A DNA stretch of 64,000 bases. It comes from Hymenobacter sp. 5317J-9 (GTDB taxonomy: Bacteria; Bacteroidota; Bacteroidia; Cytophagales; Hymenobacteraceae). Below are positions 7,934 through 15,386 of the stretch, one piece after another (the stretch's first letter is position 1; every line of letters begins with the position of its first letter). The position numbers were made by a program, and so were the translations under genes. The DNA is taken from assembly GCF_022921075.1 (NCBI RefSeq), contig NZ_CP095050.1, positions 2,604,001 to 2,668,000 of the forward strand, read 5' to 3'. The notes under the pieces were generated by a model. It made no database searches, was not told where the DNA came from, and saw only the letters and a program-made list of their open reading frames with translations.

Positions 7934-8551
7934 ATGAAAAAAGTTTTTGTTGCCGTTAGTCTGCTGTTGTGTTCATTTACGATGGTGACTGATGGGCCGT
8001 GGTTCAGCGGTAAAATTGTGTATCACAATTCCTTCAGCACGCTGGCGGGGCAGGATATCACAGAGAAGCTGGCGCCCATGTTGGGCAGTGAAAACCTATA
8101 TTATGTGAGCGGAGGCGACTACAAGGCGTACACCGAAAAGAAGCAACTGCTTGAGTTGTACACCGCCCGCGACAACAAGTTTCAATTTTTCATGAACGGT
8201 CAGGCCGTGCCCGGCATGGATGCAGCGGTCGGCACGCCGGGCGCGGTGGTGAAGGCCCTGCCCGGCAAATCCACCGTGGCTGGCTACGAATGCCAGAGCC
8301 TGCAGATTGATACCGACGGCAACTCCACGGTGTATTACTTCTCGCCCAAGGTGCGCGTGAACCCCGAGCTCTACAGCAAGCATCAGATGGGGGACTATTA
8401 CACGTACCTGAAGGCCAGCCACGGCGCCTTGCCCTTGAAGTTTGTGGTAACCAATACAAAGCAAGGCTACAAAATGGTGAGCGAGGCCACTTCGGTTGAA
8501 GCCATGGCGCTGGCACCAAACGAGTTCGTGGTTGAGGCTCCGGCCCGCTAG
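7934..8551 (+). CDS. Exported protein of the GLPGLI/DUF4412-like type
   Basis: 205 residues with an N-terminal signal peptide (MKKVFVAVSLLLCSFTMVTD) and no lipobox. The mature part starts with GKIVYHNSFS, contains a central VVKALPGKSTVAGYECQSLQ and a YYFSPKVRVNPELY segment. This pattern (Gly-x-Ile-x-Tyr start, 'tVaGyeC' in the middle, a final section about conversion and change) recurs in small secreted Bacteroidota proteins of DUF4412 and GLPGLI type, whose function is unknown. It starts 45 bases after rsmA and its stop precedes the ATG of the dehydrogenase gene by 11 bases, so co-transcription is likely. Confidence 0.7.
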   Translation: MKKVFVAVSLLLCSFTMVTDGPWFSGKIVYHNSFSTLAGQDITEKLAPMLGSENLYYVSGGDYKAYTEKKQLLELYTARDNKFQFFMNGQAVPGMDAAVGTPGAVVKALPGKSTVAGYECQSLQIDTDGNSTVYYFSPKVRVNPELYSKHQMGDYYTYLKASHGALPLKFVVTNTKQGYKMVSEATSVEAMALAPNEFVVEAPAR

Positions 8552-8562
8552 TGCTGCCCGCT

Positions 8563-9507
8563 ATGAGCGTTTGCCTCGTCGTCGATGAAATGCACCCCTC
8601 GCTGGCGGCCCTGCTGGAAAGCATTGGCGTGGCGATGGACTACCAGCCCCACCTCACCGCCGCCGAAGTGCCCGCCGCGCTGGCCGCCCAGCCCTATGAG
8701 GGCCTCGTGGTGCGTAGCAAGCTGCGCGTAACCGCCAGCCTGCTGGCTCACGGCCCGCACCTACGCTACGTGGCCCGCGCTGGCGCCGGCACCGACAACA
8801 TCGACGAGGCCGCCATGGCCGCTGCCGGCGTCACGCTGCTCAACGCCCCCGAAGGCAACCGCGACGCCGTGGGCGAGTACGCCGTGGGCCTGTTGCTGGC
8901 GCTGCTACGCAACATTGCCCGCGCCGACCACGAAGTGCGCCAGGGCCAATGGCGCCGCGAAGCCAACCGCGGCGAGGAAATTGGTGGCAAAACCATCGGG
9001 CTGCTGGGCTACGGGCACATGGGGCGGGCGTTTGCGCGGCGTCTCAGCGGCTTTAGCTGCACGGTGCTGGCCCACGACCACAACCCCGCCGTGCAGGCCG
9101 ACGCCTACGCCACGCTCGTGAGCCTGCCCGAGCTGCAGGCCCGCGCCGATGTGCTGAGCCTGCACATTCCGTATTCGGCGGCCAACCATCATTTTGTGAA
9201 CGAGGCGTTGCTGAAAGGGTTCGCGAAGCCCATTTGGGTGATGAACACGGCCCGGGGCGAAGTGCTCGACCACGCCGCACTGGTGGCCGCGCTACAAGCC
9301 GGCGCCGTGCGCGGCGCGGCCCTCGACGTGCTCGACAACGAAAAGCTCAACACGCTCACCGCGGCTCAGCAGGCCACCTTCGACTTTCTCACATCGGCAC
9401 CCAACGTGGTGCTTTCTCCGCATGTCGGCGGCTGGACTTTTGAGAGTTATGCCCGCATCAACGAGGTGCTGGTGGAGAAAATTCGGGCATTCCGAGCGCA
9501 GGCGTAG
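8563..9507 (+). CDS. D-isomer-specific 2-hydroxyacid dehydrogenase (SerA-like)
   Basis: 314 residues from the ATG at 8563; a GTG at 8551 overlapping the previous stop would add four residues. The substrate-binding half has RAGAGTDNIDEAAMAAAGV; the NAD-binding Rossmann domain has KTIGLLGYGHMGRAFARRL (GxGxxG); NTARGEVLDHAALVAAL holds the conserved Arg region, and SPHVGGWTFES supplies the catalytic His. D-3-phosphoglycerate dehydrogenase, the first step of serine synthesis, is the most likely activity because of the AGAGTDNID motif and the length typical of short SerA enzymes without an ACT domain, but other 2-hydroxyacids cannot be excluded. Confidence 0.88.
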   Translation: MSVCLVVDEMHPSLAALLESIGVAMDYQPHLTAAEVPAALAAQPYEGLVVRSKLRVTASLLAHGPHLRYVARAGAGTDNIDEAAMAAAGVTLLNAPEGNRDAVGEYAVGLLLALLRNIARADHEVRQGQWRREANRGEEIGGKTIGLLGYGHMGRAFARRLSGFSCTVLAHDHNPAVQADAYATLVSLPELQARADVLSLHIPYSAANHHFVNEALLKGFAKPIWVMNTARGEVLDHAALVAALQAGAVRGAALDVLDNEKLNTLTAAQQATFDFLTSAPNVVLSPHVGGWTFESYARINEVLVEKIRAFRAQA

Positions 9508-9539
9508 GAGCCAACGGTGGGGAGCTAATTGGTTTTGCG

Positions 9540-9604
9540 TATCTTTGCTGTGAACCTAAGAAGGGAGAACGGTTGGCAGTGCCAGCCGTTCTCCTTGCTT
9601 TTTA
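9540..9604 (+). promoter_or_regulatory. Leader of greA: -7-like element followed by an intrinsic-terminator hairpin
   Basis: TATCTTTG at 9540-9547 fits the -7 consensus, though no good TTG lies upstream. It is followed by a 14-bp stem (9564-9577 with 9581-9594, one G-U pair, loop AGT) and a T-rich run (TTGCTTTTT). The greA ATG is 26 bases further on. This could be an attenuator or short leader RNA for greA, or simply the terminator of the preceding dehydrogenase gene. Confidence 0.65.
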
Positions 9605-9629
9605 GCCAAACCGTCAAGCATCTACTCCT

Positions 9630-10106
9630 ATGGCCAGCACCATCAATTATTACACCCCGGAAGGCCTGCAAAAACTGAAGGACGAGCTCCAGGACCTCAA
9701 AATCCGGGGCCGCGCCAAAGCCGCCGAGGACCTGCGCGAAGCCCGCGACAAGGGCGACCTGAGCGAGAACGCCGAATACGACGCCGCCAAGGACGCCCAG
9801 GGCTTGCTGGAGCTCAAAATTGCCAAGCTCGAAGAGGTAATTGGCAACGCCCGCGTCATCGATGAAACCAATATGGACTTCAGCAAGGTGCTCATCATGA
9901 GCAAGGTGAAGCTGAAGAACCTGAAAAACAACATGGTGTTGAACTACACCCTGGTGGCCGAAGAGGAAGCCAACTTGGCCGCCGGCAAAATCTCGGTGAA
10001 GTCGCCCATCGGCAAGGGCCTGCTGGGCAAATCGGCCGGCGACATGGCCGAAATTGTGGTGCCCGCGGGCAAGCTGCAGTTTCAGATTCTGGAAATCAGC
10101 CGGTAA
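9630..10106 (+). CDS. greA: Transcription elongation factor GreA
   Basis: 158 residues, the usual GreA length. The N-terminal coiled coil (about 8-75) carries GDLSENAEYDAAKDAQ, the acidic tip that reaches into the RNA polymerase secondary channel and stimulates cleavage of backtracked RNA. The C-terminal FKBP-like domain ends SPIGKGLLGKSAGDMAEIVV, the standard signature. The gene is bracketed by a hairpin leader at 9564-9604 and a strong terminator at 10153-10185, so it forms its own transcription unit. Confidence 0.96.
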   Translation: MASTINYYTPEGLQKLKDELQDLKIRGRAKAAEDLREARDKGDLSENAEYDAAKDAQGLLELKIAKLEEVIGNARVIDETNMDFSKVLIMSKVKLKNLKNNMVLNYTLVAEEEANLAAGKISVKSPIGKGLLGKSAGDMAEIVVPAGKLQFQILEISR

Positions 10107-10152
10107 TTTTTGGCGCTTGGTAGATGGTGCTTAGCGCCTGACAACCTGCATT

Positions 10153-10185
10153 AGGGCAACTCTGCAGCAGAGTTGCCCTTTTTTT
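10153..10185 (+). terminator. Rho-independent terminator of greA
   Basis: Perfect 12-bp stem AGGGCAACTCTG / CAGAGTTGCCCT (10153-10164 and 10168-10179), three-base loop, then T7 at 10179-10185, 47 bases after the greA stop. Confidence 0.93.
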
Positions 10186-10278
10186 ATGCATTCGCTTCGT
10201 TCCCGAAGTCGTTATTTGCGTCACCAGCGGTATCAGTGCAGCCCATCACCCAGCACCATCAACCAAGCACCAACTGTC

Positions 10279-11109
10279 ATGCCTTCCATTTTCTCGCGCA
10301 TCGTTTCCGGCGAATTGCCGGCGTATAAAGTGGCCGAAGACGGCCGCCACCTGGCGTTTCTCGACATCACGCCGCTGGTGGAGGGCCACGTGCTGGTCAT
10401 TCCCAAAAAGGAAATTGACTACATCTTCGACCTGCCCGCCGACGAGTTGGCCGCCCTGCACGTGTTTGCGCAGCGCGTGGCCAAGGGCCTGGGCGCCGCC
10501 GTGCCCTGCAAGCGCGTGGGCGTGGCCGTGATTGGGCTGGAAGTGCCGCACGCGCACATCCATCTGGTGCCGCTGAATAAAGTGGGCGACATTAATTTCA
10601 CCAGCCCCAAAATCAAGGTAGCCGAGGCCCGTATGCAGGAACTGGCCAGCGCCATTGCCGCCAAAGTGGAGGGCGGCAGCGGCCTGAGCGAGGCAAAAGC
10701 CGGCGCGGCCCCCGCCGCGGCCGCTGTGCCGCCGGAGCTGCAAAAGCAGGTGGCTGGTCTGCATTTCATGAGCGAGGCGGATGCCCCGCTGGAGGCCGTG
10801 GCCTACGCCGCGCCCGGCGGCGAGCTGAGCAACGCGGCGCTGCTCAAGCTGCTGGGCGAGCCCGCCGATGCCAACGTGGAAACCGTGGAGCTCACCCAAT
10901 TCCTGCGCAACCACACCGCCGACGACGGTGTGCTGGGCGACGTGGCGCTGGCCAACCGCTACAAGGCCCTGCAAATGTTCCTGAAGCAGGAGCTGGACGG
11001 CGCTCAGGTTTTCCGCGTGGGCAGCGGGCCGCAGGTGCACGCCTACGCCCTGGGCCGCACGATGGATGGCACGCTGGCCGGCTTCAAAACGGTGTTGACG
11101 GAGACCTGA
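10279..11109 (+). CDS. HIT family protein with a C-terminal NuiA-like (nuclease A inhibitor) domain
   Basis: 276 residues from the ATG at 10279; the upstream in-frame extension is intergenic repeat. Residues 1-about 125 are a HIT domain: SIFSRIVSGELPAYKVAED, and the catalytic triad VPHAHIHLVPL near residue 90 (HxHxHxxPL), typical of Hint-like nucleotide hydrolases. After an Ala-rich linker (about 135-150) follows LHFMSEADAPLEAV, then VETVELTQFLRNHTADD and a C-terminal YALGRTMDGTLAGFKTVL. This resembles nuclease A inhibitor (NuiA), which blocks NucA-type non-specific nucleases. The combination is unusual; a NucA-family nuclease is encoded 2.6 kb downstream. The HIT call is sure, the NuiA assignment rests on remembered motif resemblance. 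Confidence 0.85.
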   Translation: MPSIFSRIVSGELPAYKVAEDGRHLAFLDITPLVEGHVLVIPKKEIDYIFDLPADELAALHVFAQRVAKGLGAAVPCKRVGVAVIGLEVPHAHIHLVPLNKVGDINFTSPKIKVAEARMQELASAIAAKVEGGSGLSEAKAGAAPAAAAVPPELQKQVAGLHFMSEADAPLEAVAYAAPGGELSNAALLKLLGEPADANVETVELTQFLRNHTADDGVLGDVALANRYKALQMFLKQELDGAQVFRVGSGPQVHAYALGRTMDGTLAGFKTVLTET

Positions 11110-11173
11110 GCAGGGCTTTTCTTGGCATTTTGACGAATAGGGGGCAGGATATGTCTTTTTAGATAGTTGATTT

Positions 11174-11746
11174 ATGACGTCACGCAGTGTTTTGCTGGTA
11201 ACGGGTGTAGTGATGCTGAGTAGCGGGTGTGTCCCGCAGGCATTTGAGCTATCAGATTACCGAAGTCATTTGACGGCGGAAGAAAAAGCCATGCTGGCTG
11301 CCGGTAAAGCCGTGGAGAAGACACACGTGTCTTACTGGCGATTTCATCCGCAGCAGGTGTATTGGCAAGGGCCCATGCGCGTGGAGCCGGCGCCCAAAGG
11401 CAAGTACACGTTTCGGAACCACGGCCACTGGGTGCAATACGACGAGCATGGCGGGATAGTGGCCGAGTCGGATTATCGCCTCTCGACTCAGGGTAACGCC
11501 GGACACTCCCGCCTCTACTACCCTGCAGGCGTCTTGTCGGCCGATGTAGATACTTGGCCCACGGTGCTCAACGGTGATTCGGTGCTGGTGACGCGGATAG
11601 TGAACTTCCGACACGCGCAGGAAAACGACACGCTGTTCGTTGAGCGCTGGTACCGCAAGGACGGACGTTTTCTCAAGCCGTCGGTGCGGACGTTTGATTT
11701 GGCGGGCCGTCGGCCGGTGCCCAAGAATTGGAAAGGTCAGCCCTGA
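11174..11746 (+). CDS. Lipoprotein of unknown function
   Basis: 190 residues. An SPII signal ends in the lipobox LSSGC (Cys19), so the protein should be lipid-anchored, probably at the outer membrane. The mature part is rich in Tyr, Trp and His with YWRFHPQQVYWQGPM, KYTFRNHGHWVQYDEHGGIV and ADVDTWPTVLNGDSVLV, and the pattern recalls MORN-like or toxin_15-type 'write a value forward' repeats, but no family can be assigned. It begins 64 bases after the HIT gene on the same strand. Confidence 0.65.
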   Translation: MTSRSVLLVTGVVMLSSGCVPQAFELSDYRSHLTAEEKAMLAAGKAVEKTHVSYWRFHPQQVYWQGPMRVEPAPKGKYTFRNHGHWVQYDEHGGIVAESDYRLSTQGNAGHSRLYYPAGVLSADVDTWPTVLNGDSVLVTRIVNFRHAQENDTLFVERWYRKDGRFLKPSVRTFDLAGRRPVPKNWKGQP

Positions 11747-11851
11747 CCAGCCTGCGGGCAAAACCGGACTTCCGCAAGCAGCGGGCATGCAACGACGGCC
11801 CCAATTCTGGGTCTGTGCGCCTAAGCAGTTGCCAATGGCTGCACCTAGACT

Positions 11852-12688
11852 ATGAACCGGTTTTTACTCGTCGTTTTCTGCATTCTTCACGCTCCCGCAG
11901 TTTGGGCCCTGAAGCCCAGTCGGGTCTGGTTAGCCACGCCCGACTCGCTGGGCATGCGCTACCAACCCGTAGCCCTGACCACGCCCGACCACGTGCAGCT
12001 GACTGGCTGGCTGATAGAACCCGCCGTGGGCGTGACGGACCGCCACACCACCATGGTGGTGGCCTACGGTGATTTTGGCAACATGTCGAACGAGCTGTAC
12101 CAGGCCCAGGCGTTGGCGGCGGACGGCTACCGGGTGTACCTGTTCGACTACCGGGGCTTTGGCCACAGCGCCGATTTTGCCATCGACACAGAGCGACTTT
12201 ACTACCCGGAATTTGCGGTGGATTTGGGCACGGCCCTGGCCGATGCGCGCCGGCGGTATCCGCGCAACCGCACCGGCATCATGGCGTTTTCGATGGGCTC
12301 CATCATGGCCAGTGAGGTGGCGGCCACGGCCCCGCACTGCGATTTTCTGGTGACTGAAGGCTACGTGGCCAGCCCGCAGCGGCTGGTGGCTTACCAATTG
12401 CAAAGCCGCCGGAAAGAGGTGAGCCTGCCCGCCGAAGCCGCGGCTTATTCGCAGTACGCGCCCCGCATTCGGTGCCCGTGGCTGCTGATTGGCGGCACCG
12501 CCGACAAGCACACGCCTCTGGCCGACTCGGTGGCGGTGGTGCGCGAGGCCCCGCGGCGGAAGCGGCGCCAGGTACTGGCTTTCGAGGGCGAGCACCTGCA
12601 AGGCATGGTGGTGCTGAGCGACGCCCGTTTTGGCGGCAAGTACGTGAGCGAAGTAAGCCGCTTCCTGGCGGCTGGCAAACGGCGCTAA
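11852..12688 (+). CDS. Exported alpha/beta hydrolase
   Basis: 278 residues with an N-terminal signal (LLVVFCILHAPAVWA). The fold signatures are YLFDYRGFGHSADF (strand before the oxyanion area), GIMAFSMGSIMASEVA near residue 150 with the nucleophile Ser in FSMGS, CPWLLIGGTADKHTPLADSV carrying the acid Asp, and EGEHLQGMVV with the likely catalytic His. It resembles the FrsA/BAAT-like peptidase or esterase group acting on small substrates in the periplasm. The substrate cannot be predicted. It lies between two other exported proteins on the same strand. Confidence 0.8.
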   Translation: MNRFLLVVFCILHAPAVWALKPSRVWLATPDSLGMRYQPVALTTPDHVQLTGWLIEPAVGVTDRHTTMVVAYGDFGNMSNELYQAQALAADGYRVYLFDYRGFGHSADFAIDTERLYYPEFAVDLGTALADARRRYPRNRTGIMAFSMGSIMASEVAATAPHCDFLVTEGYVASPQRLVAYQLQSRRKEVSLPAEAAAYSQYAPRIRCPWLLIGGTADKHTPLADSVAVVREAPRRKRRQVLAFEGEHLQGMVVLSDARFGGKYVSEVSRFLAAGKRR

Positions 12689-12802
12689 GCAGGCGTTTGG
12701 CCCGCCCACGTCCGACGGGGCATACCTGCGGCTTGTTGGTGCAACGTTTGGCAGGGGAGGGCGGTCAGGCAGCAAACGGAGCCATTCTCCGTTTCCTCAC
12801 CC

Positions 12803-13747
12803 ATGAAAAAACTGCTTTACCGGCTGCTCATCGGCTTCGGCCTGACTTCCTGCAACCACCAACCCGCTCCACCATTGGCTACCGACCAGGTGAACGTACT
12901 GGTGGGCAACGCGGGCTACGTGGCCGCCACCGGCCACGCGCCCACCACCGCCAGCAACGAAGACCAGCGGGTGCAGGCCCACTTGGCCTACGCCGAGCAC
13001 CTGCTGCGCCAACAGCCCGCCCGCGGCCTCAGCCCCGCGCTGGCCCGGCGCCGTGCCCATCTGCTCGACCTGCTGCACCGCTACTGGGTAGCGGGCGTGT
13101 TTCCGCGCAACTACGACCATCCCGAAGGCCGGCGCCCGTGTTTCATCGACCGCAACGGCCGCCTGTGTGCCGTGGGCTACCTAGTAGCCGAAACCGCCGG
13201 CCGCCCCGCTGCGGAGCGCATCAACGAAGCGCACAAGTACGACCTGATTGCCGACATGCGCACGCCCACGCTGTCTGATTGGGTGCGCACCTCGGGCCTG
13301 ACTCGCGCCGAGTGTGCCCTCATTCAGCCCACCTATGGCACCCCGCCGCCTACTGAGGGAGAAGTGAAGGCATATACCGTGGGGTCGGCCGTGTGGGGCG
13401 GCGTGAACGTGATGCTGAGCGCCGCTAATGCCAGCCAGTTCAACCGCTCAGATGTAGGCAAGGGTGCGGCCTACGCCGGCGTGCTGAGCGGCACCGGCCA
13501 GCTGCTAATCGGCGCCCTGCGGCTGCCCAACGACGTGCGAGGCATCAACTGGATAGGCGGTACCACTTACGGTACCGAGCGCACCATCTCCTATCTCAAC
13601 ATCGGCATGGGCACCGCCACCCTCGCCCTGAGCGCCTGGAACCTCATCAGCCACCGTAACGCCGCTACTGCGAAGACGGCCGTGGGGGTTGTGACTTTTC
13701 CCGGCCCGGTTGGCGGTAGCGGTTTGTCGCTGACGCGGCGGTTCTGA
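12803..13747 (+). CDS. Lipoprotein with a conserved CFIDxxGxxCAVGYL motif, function unknown
   Basis: 314 residues. Signal peptide with lipobox GLTSC (Cys17). An N-terminal module (about 60-165) contains ARRRAHLLDLLHRYW, VFPRNYDHPEGRRPCFIDR and NGRLCAVGYLVAE, with two Cys 11 residues apart; I recall this motif from uncharacterised exported proteins of Bacteroidota and Myxococcota. The C-terminal part (about 190-300) is Gly/Ala-rich with several weakly hydrophobic stretches and may be membrane-embedded or barrel-like. The gene converges with the nuclease gene, only one base separating their ends. Confidence 0.65.
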   Translation: MKKLLYRLLIGFGLTSCNHQPAPPLATDQVNVLVGNAGYVAATGHAPTTASNEDQRVQAHLAYAEHLLRQQPARGLSPALARRRAHLLDLLHRYWVAGVFPRNYDHPEGRRPCFIDRNGRLCAVGYLVAETAGRPAAERINEAHKYDLIADMRTPTLSDWVRTSGLTRAECALIQPTYGTPPPTEGEVKAYTVGSAVWGGVNVMLSAANASQFNRSDVGKGAAYAGVLSGTGQLLIGALRLPNDVRGINWIGGTTYGTERTISYLNIGMGTATLALSAWNLISHRNAATAKTAVGVVTFPGPVGGSGLSLTRRF

Positions 13748-13748
13748 G

Positions 13749-15212
13749 CTATTCGGCCCGGCCGCTGTCCACGAGCTGTTGCAGGCGGGCCTGCACCGGA
13801 CGGGGCAGGGCGCTGAGCAAATCCAGGCCGGTAGCGGCCTCAATCTTATCGACCGACGTCAGGTATTGCCGCCAGTCGGGATTCACGCCGTTGTCGTTGG
13901 GGGTGTCGATGGCCAGCACGCGCACGGCCGGGTCGGTGGCGAGGCGCTGGAGGTCGTTGGTGCCGTCAGGCAAAATCACCATGACCTTCCAGATGCGGGC
14001 CGGCACCGTGACGCGGCCCTGGTCGATGGTCTGGAAGAAGCCGTTGGCGCCGGTGCCGCCGCGTCCATAGCTGCCCATGATGACGTAGATTTCCTGGCCC
14101 CGCTGCACTTGCGAGCGGCCGTATTCTTCGAGGTGGGCCCAGGTTTGCTGGTTGTTGTGCGGGGCCTGGGGCACCATGTTGGTCATCAGGAAAGTGGCGG
14201 CGTTGGCGTCGAGGTCGGCGGTGCGGTCGGCGCTGGGGCAGTTGTGGCCTTTGTCGAAGCCGGAGCGGGCGTAGCTGGCGGGCGTTACCTGGTAGAACTG
14301 CCGGGGCAGGGCTGCGTCTGGGCGGAAATTGTTCTGGCGCGGCGCCTCGCCGATGTCGGACCGGTCGATGTGCCAGCTTACCCAGGTTGGGATGCCGCGG
14401 GTGGCGTTGTAGCCGATGGTGAACTCGGGGTGCACCAGCAGGTAGTTGGTGGCGTTGGCGGGGTCAGAAGTGGCGCCGCTGGGGTTTCCGAGGGCCAGGT
14501 TGCTGTCGTTGGGGTCCTGGGCCACGCCCTGGCCGGTGCCCACCGTGGGCTGCTGGGCGGGGCGGGGCTGCGGGGCTTGCGGCTGGTTGCGGTTTTCGAA
14601 ATAGCCGCCTGTGACGCCGGTGCCCACCGCCGCGGCGGGGCCAGCAGCGGTTTCGAGCACGATGTCGTCGATGTCGAGCCGGTTTTTGGGCCCGCTGGTT
14701 TTGCGAATTTCCAGGCGCAGGGGCTCGTTGGCCACGCCGGCAAACACGTGCGTTTTGAGCTGGGGGCCGCTGGTGAGCACGGGCTGGCCGGTACGGGCGT
14801 AGGTGCGGCCGCCGTCGCGGCTCAGCCACAGCTCCCAGGTGCTGGGTCCGTCGCTGCCGTAGGCCGCTGCCTTGATGCTGATGCGACGCACGCCAGCCAC
14901 GGCATTGAAGCGCATGGAAATGCGGCCCAGATTGCGCAGGCGCGCAGCGCGCTCCCCGGATTTGTGGTCCTGGGGGCTGCTGCCAATGAGGGCATCATCA
15001 AAGTGCCAAGGGCCAGTTGCCAGGGGCTCGTCGGCTTCGTCGTAGCTGCCTTTGCTGCCGGTTTCAAACGTTTCGGGAAAAGGGCTGGTGGCGGGCGCCT
15101 GGGCCGTTTGAGTTTGGGGCGAACGGGAACCGGAGGCCGTTTCGGCGGGCTGCTGCGAGCAGGCCAGCAAGGCGAAAAGGGCGGATAGCGACAGGTAAGC
15201 GGAGGCGTGCAT
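13749..15212 (-). CDS. Secreted DNA/RNA non-specific endonuclease (NucA/NUC1 family), lipoprotein
   Basis: 487 residues. SPII signal with lipobox LLAC (Cys18). Residues about 45-190 form an immunoglobulin- or lectin-like beta domain with EPLRLEIRKTSGPKNRLDI DDI-type sequence typical of Bacteroidota secreted enzymes; then a Pro/Gln-rich linker. The catalytic His-Me finger domain is C-terminal: SGFDKGHNCPSADRT near residue 324 (DRGH motif, Lys for Arg) and TNMVPQAPHNNQQTWAHLE with the Mg-binding Asn. Such enzymes cut single- and double-stranded DNA and RNA outside the cytoplasm, usually for nutrition. Family members are inhibited by NuiA, a domain resembling the C-terminus of the HIT protein at 10279. 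Confidence 0.92.
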   Translation of the reverse strand: MHASAYLSLSALFALLACSQQPAETASGSRSPQTQTAQAPATSPFPETFETGSKGSYDEADEPLATGPWHFDDALIGSSPQDHKSGERAARLRNLGRISMRFNAVAGVRRISIKAAAYGSDGPSTWELWLSRDGGRTYARTGQPVLTSGPQLKTHVFAGVANEPLRLEIRKTSGPKNRLDIDDIVLETAAGPAAAVGTGVTGGYFENRNQPQAPQPRPAQQPTVGTGQGVAQDPNDSNLALGNPSGATSDPANATNYLLVHPEFTIGYNATRGIPTWVSWHIDRSDIGEAPRQNNFRPDAALPRQFYQVTPASYARSGFDKGHNCPSADRTADLDANAATFLMTNMVPQAPHNNQQTWAHLEEYGRSQVQRGQEIYVIMGSYGRGGTGANGFFQTIDQGRVTVPARIWKVMVILPDGTNDLQRLATDPAVRVLAIDTPNDNGVNPDWRQYLTSVDKIEAATGLDLLSALPRPVQARLQQLVDSGRAE

Positions 15213-15386
15213 GAGGCGAAGATATGGGCGTCGTCGCCAATACCGTCACGAGGCGGCAGGGATGCAAAACACCGCATCCCGATGTTGGCCGAACCTATTT
15301 GAGGCGCGCTTGCACACCAGCAAACGGGGTGGTTACGGCCGGTCAACGCCCGCACAATCCAGGTTGCGTCTTGGCTCTGACCAACA

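Noticed and set aside
13779..15188. Plus-strand open frame of 469 codons across the nuclease gene
   Set aside because: Low-complexity antisense reading; the opposite strand encodes a complete nuclease with catalytic motifs.
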